DNA of 19,404 bases. It comes from Verrucomicrobiales bacterium. Lineage in GTDB: Bacteria > Verrucomicrobiota > Verrucomicrobiia > Verrucomicrobiales > DEV007. The translations under genes and the position numbers were made by a program. Positions 1 to 10,000 of the stretch are shown here, in pieces (within the stretch, counting starts at the first letter, position 1; the number at the start of each line of letters is the position of its first letter). The notes beneath the pieces are model-generated. The model did no database searches. It had not been told where the DNA came from and saw only the letters and a list, made by a program, of their open reading frames with translations. The DNA is taken from NCBI GenBank assembly GCA_002708885.1, contig PAPL01000010.1:8876-28279 (forward strand). Direction: 5' to 3'.

Positions 1-1086
1 TGCTGCTGCTTGAGGATTAGTGGCGGCCCATCTTTCAGCGACTCTTTCAGCTGCTTCTCGTTGTATGTGTTCGGATTCGGGAAGTTCTTGAACCCATTCA
101 GCAGCTTCGATAGGATTCGCTGTAGCCCAACGGCTCGCGAGTTCTCTCGCAATGTCTCTGTGAATGCTTTCTCGGGTACCTTCACTTGAAAGAGATGATG
201 ATATTTCAGAGAATACTTCTGCTGCCTGCTTAGGGTCGTGTTCGGAGATTTCCTCTATGATAGACATCGTTGCACGGTCCCTGTTTTCTCCTTCCATTCC
301 TAATGCCCATTCTAAACTTTCTGCCGTGCCTTGCCGCGCCCATCTCCTCGCAACGCTTTCAATTACGGAATGCCTCTCATATGGGTCAGTGATTTCGAGA
401 GCAAAAGCACTAGCGGCGGCTGGGTCCGTTCTTGCCCAGACTCCCGTGGATCCTCTCAGAGCACGTTCTCGGTGAGAAGGGTCAGTGAGTCCCATGGCCC
501 AATCGATTGCCGCTGCATGATCCTGTTCGGCCCAAATATGTGCAGCCGCATGGACCCAGTCCAGACTGCGTTGAGACTTTGGGATTTGTGTCACGTAACC
601 GGCAGCGCCGACCGGATCCCTATGAGCCCATTCGTGAATGATTCGTTCCATTGCCCTTGACTTTTCCGCAGGCATGAGTGATTCGGTCCATGCCAGTGCC
701 GACCTAGGATCCTTACGGCCCCAGTGGGATGCGACCCGTTCGATAAATTCACGGCGCTTTTTTCCAGGAGGTAAGTCGGCAAGTAATGAGGAAACAGTTG
801 AAGCGTCAATTCTTTTACCTCTCTCTATCTGCTCAATGATGTATCGGACCGGATCCTGTTGTTGTCTCGCAAAGTGGTCTTCTTCTTGGTCTGAATCATT
901 ATCACTTCGCCGGTCCCTTTCATTTGGGTTTCTTTTCGAGGGGCCATTCCCTTGAACTTCAGCTGATATGGGGTTTGTGCTTTTTTCAGATACAGATTCT
1001 TTCGAAGAGAAGACGAACCGGTCTGTTATCATGCCGAAACCGAAAGATGATAATGCGATTATTATCAGGCCTGATTTTTGGTTCAT
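1..1086 (-). CDS. Exported tryptophan-repeat (W-x-x-x-D-P) protein, 3' end beyond window
   Basis: The frame is open from an ATG at 1086 to base 1 (362 codons, no stop), so the C-terminus lies outside the window. Residues 1-20 (MNQKSGLIIIALSSFGFGMI) form an uncleaved anchor or signal peptide. A charged, disordered linker (about 28-75) follows. From about residue 115 the protein is tandem helical repeats of about 32 residues, each led by a W-A-x-x-(D/N)-P-like motif: W122, W153, W185, W217, W249, W320 and W353, with a degenerate copy at 280-284 (SEHDP) where Ile replaces Trp. A second conserved feature is an A-x-x-W/F helix about 10 residues after DP. I know no named domain for this repeat; similar tryptophan-repeat proteins occur in Verrucomicrobiota. 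A scaffold or protein-binding solenoid at the cell surface is an inference. The gene is divergent from the oxidoreductase at 1211. No upstream in-frame ATG exists before a stop. Confidence 0.85.
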   Translation of the reverse strand, partial: MNQKSGLIIIALSSFGFGMITDRFVFSSKESVSEKSTNPISAEVQGNGPSKRNPNERDRRSDNDSDQEEDHFARQQQDPVRYIIEQIERGKRIDASTVSSLLADLPPGKKRREFIERVASHWGRKDPRSALAWTESLMPAEKSRAMERIIHEWAHRDPVGAAGYVTQIPKSQRSLDWVHAAAHIWAEQDHAAAIDWAMGLTDPSHRERALRGSTGVWARTDPAAASAFALEITDPYERHSVIESVARRWARQGTAESLEWALGMEGENRDRATMSIIEEISEHDPKQAAEVFSEISSSLSSEGTRESIHRDIARELASRWATANPIEAAEWVQELPESEHIQREAAERVAERWAATNPQAAA

Positions 1087-1132
1087 ATGCGATTCCGCTT
1101 TTAGTTTGATTTAATTAACCCGGAAGATTCCT

Positions 1133-1161
1133 ATTTTCTATGCCTTTGAATAAAGTGTCAA
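1133..1161 (-). promoter_or_regulatory. Candidate sigma-70-type promoter for the W-repeat gene
   Basis: Read on the minus strand, a perfect TTGACA (1161-1156) is followed after 17 nt by GAAAAT (1138-1133, four of six consensus matches). Transcription would start near 1126 and leave a leader of about 40 nt before the ATG at 1086. It lies in the 124-nt divergent gap shared with the gene at 1211. I found no convincing promoter in the plus direction there. Confidence 0.35.
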
Positions 1162-1210
1162 TGCTCTGCTGAGTTGTAATTCATTGATCAACTATGTTAG
1201 ACTTTATTGC

Positions 1211-2476
1211 ATGACAAATAGACGAAAATTTTTCAAAACATGTGCACCTACGGTGTTCATGGCTTCTTGCCCCTCTATTCTTTCTGGTAAAAACCCAAAT
1301 TCCCGGTTACGGGTCGGGGTCATGGGACTGAGCCGAGGAATGGCCCACATTGCCGGTTTTTCCGGAATTAATAATGCTGAAATAGTCTACGTTTGTGATG
1401 TGGATAAGAAACGTTTGGCAAGTGGAGTCAAGTATGCAGCTGACCGGCAGGGAGGAAAGGAACCCATTGGGGTCACTGATTTCCGTGAGATCCTTGAAGA
1501 TAAAGCAGTTGATGTTCTTTCAATTGCTGCGCCCAATTTCTGGCATGCTCCGGCTTCGATTCTAGCATGTGATGCCGAGAAGCATGTTTATGTTGAGAAG
1601 CCGGGAAGTCACAATGCTAATGAATCTCAATTGATCGTAGAGGCTGCGAGAAAAAATAAATGCTTGGTACAGATGGGAAACCAGCGTCGCAGTTTACCAT
1701 CTTTTCGCGAGGGCATTGGAAAGATTCGAGAAGGGGTATTGGGTAATTTACGTTATGCCCGGTGCTGGTACACTAATCGCCGCCCATCGATTGGTATTGG
1801 TAAAAATATACCAGTGCCTGACTGGCTTGACTGGAAACTTTGGCAAGGTCCCGCACCGGACCGTCCTTATAAGAATAACTTGGTCCATTATAATTGGCAT
1901 TGGCACTGGCATTATGGTGGGGGAGAACTTGGCAATAATGGGGTCCATGCTCTTGATATCGCACGTTGGGGTCTGGGCGTTGATTTTCCGATGAGGATCA
2001 CCTGTAATGGTGGGCGATATCATTTCAAGGATGACCAAGAAACTCCGGACACTGCTGATGCAACTTATGATTTTGGAAAGGTTGGAATTAGCTGGCATGG
2101 GAGTAGCTGTCTGCAGAGGAAGCATGAGAAAAATAGTTTTGTCAGTATTTACGGCGACAAGGGGGTCATGGCTTTTGAGAGCTCGGGATATCGTATTTAC
2201 GATATGGACGGTAAGGTCATTGAAGAAAATGTTCCTCCTTTCACCGACTTACCGCACTTTGAGAACTTTGCTGATGGGATCCGGGAAGGATCAGAGCTGA
2301 ACGCTGAGATCAGCGATGCTCAGAAAAGTGCAATGATGTGTCATTTAGGAAACATTGCTTATCGAACGCGTACTGAGATCAGCTTCGACCCTAAGACTCA
2401 AAGAATCACTGATAATTCTAAGGCCGAAAATTTATGGGGACGCGAGTATCGTGAGGGGTGGGAACCAAAAGTATAG
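1211..2476 (+). CDS. Gfo/Idh/MocA family oxidoreductase with Tat signal
   Basis: A 421-residue NAD(P)-dependent oxidoreductase of the Gfo/Idh/MocA family, of the exported type common in Planctomycetota and Verrucomicrobiota. The chosen ATG puts a twin-arginine motif at residues 3-8 (NRRKFF) followed by a hydrophobic stretch; a frame extension to a TTG at 1184 would bury that motif behind nine residues. The Rossmann part starts at VGVMGLSRG (35-43), where Ser41 stands in place of the usual third glycine. The family hallmark EKP is at 129-131. The C-terminal domain carries the GGGELGNNGVHALD segment (236-249), which contains the catalytic-region His/Asp pattern, and ends with an NLWGREY motif typical of this subgroup. 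The substrate is unknown, probably a sugar or sugar derivative. The gene converges on the DUF1501 gene with only 7 nt between stop codons and no terminator between them. Confidence 0.92.
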   Translation: MTNRRKFFKTCAPTVFMASCPSILSGKNPNSRLRVGVMGLSRGMAHIAGFSGINNAEIVYVCDVDKKRLASGVKYAADRQGGKEPIGVTDFREILEDKAVDVLSIAAPNFWHAPASILACDAEKHVYVEKPGSHNANESQLIVEAARKNKCLVQMGNQRRSLPSFREGIGKIREGVLGNLRYARCWYTNRRPSIGIGKNIPVPDWLDWKLWQGPAPDRPYKNNLVHYNWHWHWHYGGGELGNNGVHALDIARWGLGVDFPMRITCNGGRYHFKDDQETPDTADATYDFGKVGISWHGSSCLQRKHEKNSFVSIYGDKGVMAFESSGYRIYDMDGKVIEENVPPFTDLPHFENFADGIREGSELNAEISDAQKSAMMCHLGNIAYRTRTEISFDPKTQRITDNSKAENLWGREYREGWEPKV

Positions 2477-2483
2477 ACTAAGA

Positions 2484-3947
2484 TTACCCGATCACTCCGG
2501 TCACAACTTTACCATGAACATCAGTTAACCTGAAACGTCTGCCCTGGAACTTATAAGTGAGCCTTTCATGGTCGATTCCCGCGAGATGTAGCCACGTTGC
2601 CTGAATGTCGTGAACGTGTACAGGATTCTCTGTGGCACTGAAAGCTAAGTCATCACTTGCACCGTATGATATGCCAGGCCTCACGCCTCCTCCAGCCATC
2701 CAAATTGTGTAGGCGTATGGGTGATGGTCCCGGCCCCATTTCTTCCTGTCTTTTAGATTTCCCTGCAAGAAGGGAGTCCTTCCGAATTCACCTCCCCAGA
2801 TGACTAAGGTGTCTTTTAAAAGGCCCCGTTGCTCCAGATCCTTGACTAGTGCGGCGCTGGGTTGGTCCGTGTCTTTGCATTGGGTATACAATTCAGTGGT
2901 AAGGCTACCGTGCTGGTCCCAGCCAGCATGCATGACTTGGACTGTTCTCGTTCCTCTTTCAACGAGCCTGCGGGCCATGAGGCAGTTATAGGCAAAGGTT
3001 CCAGGCTCATTGACCTGCGGTCCGTACATGTCCAGAGTTTCCTTAGATTCACTTGAGAAATCTGTCAGTTCCGGGACACTGGCCTGCATCTTGAAGGCCA
3101 TTTCGTACTGAGATATTCTTGTTGCGATTTCCGGATCACCAAATTCATTCAATTTGTGGTTATTGATCTCGGCGATACTGTCAAGCCAGTCCCTTCTCAT
3201 TTCCCTGCTCATGCCTTTTGGATTTTTTGCGTAAAGCACCGGGTCCTTGCTGCCACGGAATAACACGCCCTGATGCTTAGATGGAAGGAAGCCGCTTCCC
3301 CAGTAGAAATCATAAAAGATCTGACCGCAAGTTGTCCCTTTACTGACGGATGTCATTACAACGAACCGTGGCAATTCTTCAGTCTCTGCTCCGAGCCCAT
3401 ATGCCATCCATGCTCCGAGCGTGGGTCTTCCCGGTATCTGGCCTCCACTCAATAAGAAGCTGATTCCTGGAGCATGATTTACGGCATCAGTGTGCATGGA
3501 TTTTACAAAGCAGATCTTGTCCGCTATTTCAGCAGTGTATGGAAGAAAATCACTTACCCACGCACCTGATTCTCCTCTCTGTTTGAATGGTTCCACTGGC
3601 GCCAGCATTAATTTCCCATTCGCTTTTCCAGTCATGGTACTGAAACGCTTATTTGCAACGTAAGAATCAGGTATAGGTTTTCCATGCATTTCCTGGACCT
3701 TTGGTTTGTAGTCAAATAGGTCCACGTGGGTCGGTGCTCCGTTCTGGAAAAGGTATATGATGTTCTTGGCTTTCGGTTCGAAGTGAGGGAGTCCCGGCAA
3801 TCCTCCGATAGCTTTGCGGTCATTTTCCGCCGCCAAGCCATCTTTATTGAGAAGGTTAGAGAGAGCAATAGTCCCTATGCCGGTAGCGGATTTCCCGAAG
3901 AATTCACGCCTCGTAAGATCAAGATGGTTTTGCTGGAGCGGATTCAT
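2484..3947 (-). CDS. DUF1501 family protein with Tat signal
   Basis: A 487-residue member of the DUF1501 family, whose fold is related to the alkaline phosphatase/sulfatase superfamily; the biochemical role of the family is not settled. A twin-arginine signal is visible at residues 12-17 (TRREFF) followed by an Ala/Gly/Leu-rich stretch to about residue 40. Family landmarks are the NGAPTHVDLFDYKP segment (69-82), the SGGQIPGRP region, the VQVMHAGWDQH stretch, and WGGEFGRTPFLQG towards the C-terminus, where His and Asp residues resemble a metal-binding phosphatase core. It sits 17 nt downstream of the DUF1549/DUF1553 gene, the usual pairing for this family, and is the last gene of the minus-strand block. 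A weak AGAG precedes the ATG. Family assignment is secure; function is not. Confidence 0.93.
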   Translation of the reverse strand: MNPLQQNHLDLTRREFFGKSATGIGTIALSNLLNKDGLAAENDRKAIGGLPGLPHFEPKAKNIIYLFQNGAPTHVDLFDYKPKVQEMHGKPIPDSYVANKRFSTMTGKANGKLMLAPVEPFKQRGESGAWVSDFLPYTAEIADKICFVKSMHTDAVNHAPGISFLLSGGQIPGRPTLGAWMAYGLGAETEELPRFVVMTSVSKGTTCGQIFYDFYWGSGFLPSKHQGVLFRGSKDPVLYAKNPKGMSREMRRDWLDSIAEINNHKLNEFGDPEIATRISQYEMAFKMQASVPELTDFSSESKETLDMYGPQVNEPGTFAYNCLMARRLVERGTRTVQVMHAGWDQHGSLTTELYTQCKDTDQPSAALVKDLEQRGLLKDTLVIWGGEFGRTPFLQGNLKDRKKWGRDHHPYAYTIWMAGGGVRPGISYGASDDLAFSATENPVHVHDIQATWLHLAGIDHERLTYKFQGRRFRLTDVHGKVVTGVIG

Positions 3948-3964
3948 GATTATTCTCTAATTAA

Positions 3965-6910
3965 TTATTGCTTAGTTACAGCTTCGTCGAGATTCATTAC
4001 TGCAAGGGACGTGGCTGTCCATGCTGCATGTTCTACTGGGTCGAGTTTATCATTTATTGGTTTTTCACCCACTGACAATAATGCTGTAGCTGATCCTGGA
4101 TCTTTCTTAAAAGCTTCTCTCGAACGGTTAAGAGCCTTAAATATGATTTCCTGTTCAGATGCTATGGGTGACCTAGCCAGGAGTCTCCTGAAAATTAATT
4201 CTAACCTGTCCAAATCATTATTATTGGCCGTAGTCATTGCCATTTCCGCTAGCGATCTTGATGCTTCCACGAAGGTCACATCATTGAACATATAGAGTGC
4301 ATGCATAGGGGTGTTGGTCCGGAATGGTTTGACAGTACAGGTTTGTCGGTTCGAGTTATCGAAGAAAGCGGGAGGAGCGATGATGCGCCTCCAGAAAGTG
4401 TAAAGACCTCTCCGGTATAGTTTTTCTCCATTGTCTCTTGAATATCTTTTTTTACCAAATGAAGCCTCTTCCCATACCCCTTCAGGCTGATAAGTGTTCA
4501 CGGGGCTTCCACCGATCTTTGGCACAAGGAGACCACTCGCTGCCAGAGCATTGTCGCGGAGCATCCAGGATGGCATCCTGAATCGGGGCCCTCTGGAGAG
4601 GAATCGATTTTCAGGATCCAGTGAATAGTTCGTTTCATTCTCACTGACTTTTGTGGCTTTGGATGTTTGTTTGTAAGTGTCACTTGTAACGATGAAGCGC
4701 ATCAGTTTCTTAACGTCCCATCCGGACTCAATGAAAGTCGTTGCGAGGTAGTCAAGGAGCTCCTGATTCATTGGGGTCTCTCCCTGCGTTCCAAAGTCCT
4801 CCGAGGTTTTTACTAAACCTACGCCAAAGATCTGTTGCCAGAAACGGTTCACTATCACTCTGGATGTCAGAGGATTTTCAGCGCTCACTATCCATTTTGC
4901 CAGACCGAGGCGGTTCTTTGGGAAGTTGTCGGGTATTTCAGGTAAAGCTGCGGGCGTTCCCATGCTGACTTCTTGACCGCGCTTTTCATATGATCCCTTG
5001 TCTAGGATGTAAGTTTGTCTGGGCTTGTCCCTGTCTTCCATTATCATGACCTTGGGGCCGGATCCCTTCAGTTTGTTGAGGCGTTCATTGAGTTCTTTAC
5101 GTTTTTTGGTCAGTTCGGCGAGTTGAGCGTCTATTATTTTTTTCTCTTTATTTATGGGAGCGTCTTTTTTTTCACTGACTGATAATCTGAACCTGCCGAG
5201 GTTATGACTAATGTGAGGCGAGTCATGTCGCAGAATGAATTGAATGACAGTGCCTTTGCCAGCTACAATTTTATCTTTGAGACGGAAAATACCTTCGTGC
5301 TCCCGATCGACGGTCCGACCTTCATGAACGGCCCAGCCAGTTGCAGGATTTCCGTCATAACTGGCGCTGATTTTGTGGGACCCTTGTTCGAAAGTTGCCT
5401 CTGATGAAGCGAACTCAAGGCTTTCAGGTTCTTTGGATCCTTTTCTCGTAATTGACACCTCAAAGCCGGTAAGAACGAAATTACCACTGTCTGATCGTGC
5501 CAGTCCTCCGCCAGTCATTGAAGGGTCCATGAGAGCTTCAATTTTGAAAGATCCGATCTCGGCGATGTCCGTCTTTGCTCTGATTGTATAAGTGTCATTC
5601 TTAGGATTATCACCACTGGCAAGTATTGACTGATCTTTCTGAACAGTGAGTCTCTGAACCTTGGCATTTGTCTCACTAGGGATGAGAACTTTCCATGCCT
5701 GGTCGTCTGGCAATTTTGGCCCTTCCTTGATTACCTCTATTTCACGTACTTTGATTTTTTGGCCTATACTTTCAATTTCTTTGGTCGTTTTATCGATTTC
5801 ATCAATCTGTTCTTGGGTGGGCACTATTAAGTTAGGTGCCTGTTGCCCGCTCCTCCCGCCCCCATCTATTGGAGTCTGATTAAAGTAGGCACTCATTTGG
5901 TAATATTCCTTCTGAGTAATTGGGTCGAATTTATGGTCGTGACAGCGACAACAGTTGAATGTTAATCCTAGCCAGACAGTTCCTGTTGTCTCAGTCATGT
6001 CCATCACGTAATCGACTCTGTTTTCCTCATTGATTCTGCCCCCCTCACCATTGATCGGGTGATTGCGAAGGAATCCAGTGGCAAGTTTTTGCTCGAACGT
6101 GGGCTCAGGCAGTAGGTCTCCAGCAATTTGCCAAACTGTAAATTTATCGAATGAGAGATTTTTATTGAATGCCTTAATGACCCAATCTCGCCAAGGCCAC
6201 ATCGTTCTTTCACTGTCACCCTGGTATCCGTTACTGTCTGCGTAACGTGCGGCATCGAGCCAGTCCCATGTCATTTTTTCACCGTACGCTTGCGAATTGA
6301 GGAGGCGGTCAACTAACTTTTTGTAAGCTTCGGGGGAGTCGTCTGTGACAAAATTCTTAATTTCCTCAGGGCTTGGCGGTAGTCCGGTCAGGTCCAGACT
6401 CACTCTTCGAATTAATGTTTCAGGATCAGCCTGAGGTGAGGATCCCATTTGTGAATTCTTTAGTGTATTTGAAACAAATTCATCGACCGGATGTTTCTTA
6501 GTTAATGGCTTTGGTTTTTCAGGTTTAATAAAAGCCCAGTGCTTTTCATATTTGGCTCCTGAACTGATCCATTTCTTGAGAGTGTCCTTTTGCGCCTTTG
6601 TTATGTTAAGCTTGGCTTCCGGTGGAGGCATGACTTCATCAGGATCATCTGAAAAGATTCGGTAAATTAGTTCACTGTTATCAGGATCATTCGGAACGAT
6701 GGCTGAGACTCCGTCGTGGGTTGCCGTTGCATCCTTAAAGTTATCAAGTCTGAGCTTTGCTTTTCTTTTATTTTGATCCGGTCCGTGGCAGAAATAACAG
6801 TTCTCAGAAAGTATCGGCTTGATGTCTCTATTAAAATTAATCTCCGCCCAAGAAAATTCTGCATTTGCCAGTAAAGCAAAGATTAAATAAAGAATGGATT
6901 TCAATTTCAT
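3965..6910 (-). CDS. PSD1-type cytochrome c protein (PSCyt1 + DUF1549 + DUF1553)
   Basis: A 981-residue secreted protein. I chose the ATG at 6910, which gives a clean signal peptide (residues 1-22, ending FSWA); a TTG six codons upstream (6928) only lengthens the n-region. Domains in order: Planctomycete cytochrome C with a heme motif CYFCH (38-42) and MPPPEAKL near 94-101; DUF1549 at about 140-345, with a second CxxCH inside CCRCHDHKFDP (320-330); a linker with beta-rich content (about 400-580) and a charged coiled coil (about 585-615); then DUF1553 at about 660-930, preceded by the family's DRDKPRQTYIL-like strand. These proteins are presumed periplasmic and co-occur with DUF1501 partners, as here. 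A redox or polysaccharide-related function is inferred from context in related bacteria, not shown by the sequence. Confidence 0.93.
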   Translation of the reverse strand: MKLKSILYLIFALLANAEFSWAEINFNRDIKPILSENCYFCHGPDQNKRKAKLRLDNFKDATATHDGVSAIVPNDPDNSELIYRIFSDDPDEVMPPPEAKLNITKAQKDTLKKWISSGAKYEKHWAFIKPEKPKPLTKKHPVDEFVSNTLKNSQMGSSPQADPETLIRRVSLDLTGLPPSPEEIKNFVTDDSPEAYKKLVDRLLNSQAYGEKMTWDWLDAARYADSNGYQGDSERTMWPWRDWVIKAFNKNLSFDKFTVWQIAGDLLPEPTFEQKLATGFLRNHPINGEGGRINEENRVDYVMDMTETTGTVWLGLTFNCCRCHDHKFDPITQKEYYQMSAYFNQTPIDGGGRSGQQAPNLIVPTQEQIDEIDKTTKEIESIGQKIKVREIEVIKEGPKLPDDQAWKVLIPSETNAKVQRLTVQKDQSILASGDNPKNDTYTIRAKTDIAEIGSFKIEALMDPSMTGGGLARSDSGNFVLTGFEVSITRKGSKEPESLEFASSEATFEQGSHKISASYDGNPATGWAVHEGRTVDREHEGIFRLKDKIVAGKGTVIQFILRHDSPHISHNLGRFRLSVSEKKDAPINKEKKIIDAQLAELTKKRKELNERLNKLKGSGPKVMIMEDRDKPRQTYILDKGSYEKRGQEVSMGTPAALPEIPDNFPKNRLGLAKWIVSAENPLTSRVIVNRFWQQIFGVGLVKTSEDFGTQGETPMNQELLDYLATTFIESGWDVKKLMRFIVTSDTYKQTSKATKVSENETNYSLDPENRFLSRGPRFRMPSWMLRDNALAASGLLVPKIGGSPVNTYQPEGVWEEASFGKKRYSRDNGEKLYRRGLYTFWRRIIAPPAFFDNSNRQTCTVKPFRTNTPMHALYMFNDVTFVEASRSLAEMAMTTANNNDLDRLELIFRRLLARSPIASEQEIIFKALNRSREAFKKDPGSATALLSVGEKPINDKLDPVEHAAWTATSLAVMNLDEAVTKQ

Positions 6911-7042
6911 TAGCGGGAAATTATTCAAAGCATTTTACTAAATTGGCAGAAAAATGAAACCTTCTTTGTTTATCTTTTCTGTAGCGTGAAGTTCTAAGTA
7001 TCACGATTAAGAAATGATCCAAAATTCAGTTATATTACTATT

Positions 7043-10000
7043 TTACTCTGTAATAAATAACCGGAGGAATCCGGTTCTGCTTTTTTCATTACTGATTGGG
7101 GCAGGAAATCTGTAACGAGTAATGATATTTCCATTTTGGTCCAAGGTTTCAGATCCTACTTGGACTGCTTTATTTTCCCAATCTTTGAGATTGTGGCTGT
7201 TTTGAACCTGGAAACTTGCGTTCCTTTCTCCCTGGGCCCTAGCAAATTCTAAGAGTAAATATTTCTCTTCTCCTTGTTGGGAAAAGAGCAACTTTGGCAT
7301 TGGGATTGTATTCGTTCTGTTCTTCGGATCAGTTCCTATGGCATATTCAGCAAAGTTAGTGAGTCCGTCTTTGTCAGGGTCCGCTGATGGTCCGGAAACA
7401 TTGGGGTTGGAAATTTCTTCGACATTAAAATGAATTGATTTCCAGTCACTATAATTCATAGGCCCTCTGGGGTTTCCGCCGATTCGGGTCGATGCTGTCC
7501 AGTTCGATCCATCATTATGATCGCTTCTTGGGTTAATGATCTGAATCGAATGGCCATCAAGATCATTAAGGACCGGCCAGGGAGATTCTTTGCGATAATA
7601 GAAATCGTGAATTGGCTCTCCTGACCAGCTAATTAACCGTACCCTTTCTCCGCCATTATTGAGTTTCCCTTCGTACTGTCCCGCAATGATTTCATGACCA
7701 TTATTACGCATTTCAAAGGCGGACCGGTCACTGACGATGAGGACGCTAGATTTTGGACTCAATGTTCTGACCTGAGAATCTGAGAAGTCAAAATAGATAC
7801 CGTCAGTGAAACGGACTCCATTCAAATCAATGGAAGTGTCACTGATATTTTTTAATTTGATGAACTCGAAGAGATCTCCGTCATCGTGACCTGCTTCTCT
7901 TTCTTCCGAGTTAGGGCCTTGCGGATTGTATAGAATTTCCATGACCGAAAGGTTCTGATTTGAAGCGGGGACCGTGTCGACAGTGAACTTGGCTGACGTT
8001 AGCCCACTCCATTCGTTACCATTCAGTGATCGTGCCATTACAGTGACTGGTTCGTTGATTGTGATAGGATCATTGAGAGGATTGGTCCTCGTTGCTTCTA
8101 GTTGCATCTCCATTACCATGTCACTGCTTGATCTGCTGCCGTTGTGCATTTCAACAGCAATGAGGTTCGTTCCCTCATTGAGTGCGGTCGCGTCCACGAC
8201 ATAATTATCCAGATCGCCCTCATTCAGATCACTGGTGTCATTTGAAGTTGTCATTTCAAAAGTGGCATTGGGTTCTAGGTTCGAGTCCCGGAAAATTTCT
8301 TTACCGTTCAGATAGACGGCTCCGCCCCCATCCGACATGATTTTCAATCTGAGCTCGAAGTGGCTCTGAGAATCCTCAAGTTCGAAGCTTTTTCTGAAGT
8401 AAGTAGTTATTTGTCGTGGCCTTGGATTGATCTGCGTCTCTATGGGTATATTAGTTCTTGGCAAGGTGTGGGTATCAGAAATGTTCCCGAAGCCGAGGGG
8501 AGAGGGCCCTTCCTTCCAGCCAGAATCGTCGTAATTGGGTTCTTTCCATTGAGTTCCTAAGTCTCCATTTGTGTCACTGTACTTCCATACTGAGTTCAGG
8601 GGGAGAATGATGACATCCACGCTTGATCCTGATTGGCCAGTTGCATTGGGGTTAACTGATCCTCCCATTTCTCTAGGATCTGATCCGTCAGTCGTATAGT
8701 AGATCTTTCCTTTCTCGTTTGTGATTCCAAGGTTGTATCCTTTTGGAACGCTCCCACCTAATTGACTGAACTGTGGCGGTTCTGTTTTTGGCCATAGACC
8801 ATTATTTCTGAAATCTTCTCTTTTGGGTCCCAATAGATATTGCCTTCGGCCATTTGTAGTGTTTGCCCATGATCTGATAATGTTCTCATTTACGGATTCC
8901 TTATTCATATAGCTAAGGAGATCACTGAATTCACCGTAAAGTTGATCAGCTAGGTTTTTCAGATGAGAATTTTCAAAGTCACGATCATCGAGGACACCGC
9001 CATTAAAAAGGTGCTTATTGATTCTATCAGCAAAGAGGATCTTAAATTCGTCCCATCGAGACAGTCCTCTCCAGAGGTCCCTCAGTTCACCATTTCCGGT
9101 CGCAATGAATGATTGAATCATTTCCTGAGATACTGGTCGATTGCCTCGGTTGTACATGGCGCCTTCGGCATCCCAAATGTAGAGGCGGTACCGGCCACGG
9201 TCTGAACGTTCCCGAGCCGCGACCCAATTATTGTGGGGCCAGTCCCAGGTCGCCATATAAATGTTCAGAAGATAGTAGTCAATCATGTTGGTAACGTCTG
9301 CCATTTCGAGGACCCTGGCCCAGTTAGCGTTTGTTCTGGAGCCGTTTAGTCTATTGATCATTTCGTCCCAAGCTACCATGTCTCCTTCGGCGACGTTACT
9401 GGCCTTGCCCTGTAAGGCGAGTGTGTCCCAATCCGTTTCCGAGTCAGAACCGTGCACAGTAGCGAACCATGGGGACCGGAGCCTTTCGACCATGTTGTAA
9501 AAGCCTTTAAGTTCAGCATTAACGTAGAGTGTATTAATGACTCCTGTACTTGCCGGCTGGCCCATGTCTCGACTCATTCGCCGGACCAGTTCATCAATAA
9601 TGAAAGGATTCTTTATGTCATTTTTTCCGGCCCGGACCCGGAACCTCCTGTAAGTGTCTATCGGGTCGTCGATACCATTCAAAGGTAACTGGACTTCAGA
9701 GTTTCCATATTCGTCACGAAAATACAGATTAAATGATGGTTTTTGGGTTCCTCTTGCCGGCCAGGGGCTTGAGCTGACCTGATCGAGTAACATCCTTGGT
9801 CTGGAATAAGATGAGGCGGCTGCCCTGAGGCCGCAATCTGATCTGAAACCTGTGCTTCTGTCAGCAAAATAGAACTCTGCATGAATGGATCTTTCATAGC
9901 ACCGGCCGCGGTTAATGACGTTGTTATAATCCGATGAGCCTGTCGGTTGCCACTGATTATTGACGTATTGGCCTCCATTAATTGCAAATGCACCGAAAGG

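Noticed and set aside
164..955. Three overlapping plus-strand open frames of 103-109 residues
   Set aside because: They lie opposite the W-repeat gene, which is open across the whole region, has a signal anchor and clear repeats. The plus-strand products have no recognisable features.
1184..1210. TTG start extending the Gfo/Idh/MocA protein by nine residues
   Set aside because: The ATG at 1211 places the twin-arginine motif at the N-terminus. The same reasoning rejected TTG starts at 6928 and 13384 and a GTG start at 11485.
2477..2483. Possible shared terminator in the 7-nt gap between convergent genes
   Set aside because: No hairpin could be found in the gap or in the adjoining coding ends.
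3726..4295. A 189-codon plus-strand open frame across the DUF1501/DUF1549 junction
   Set aside because: It is antisense to the start of one well-supported gene and the end of another, and its product resembles no family.
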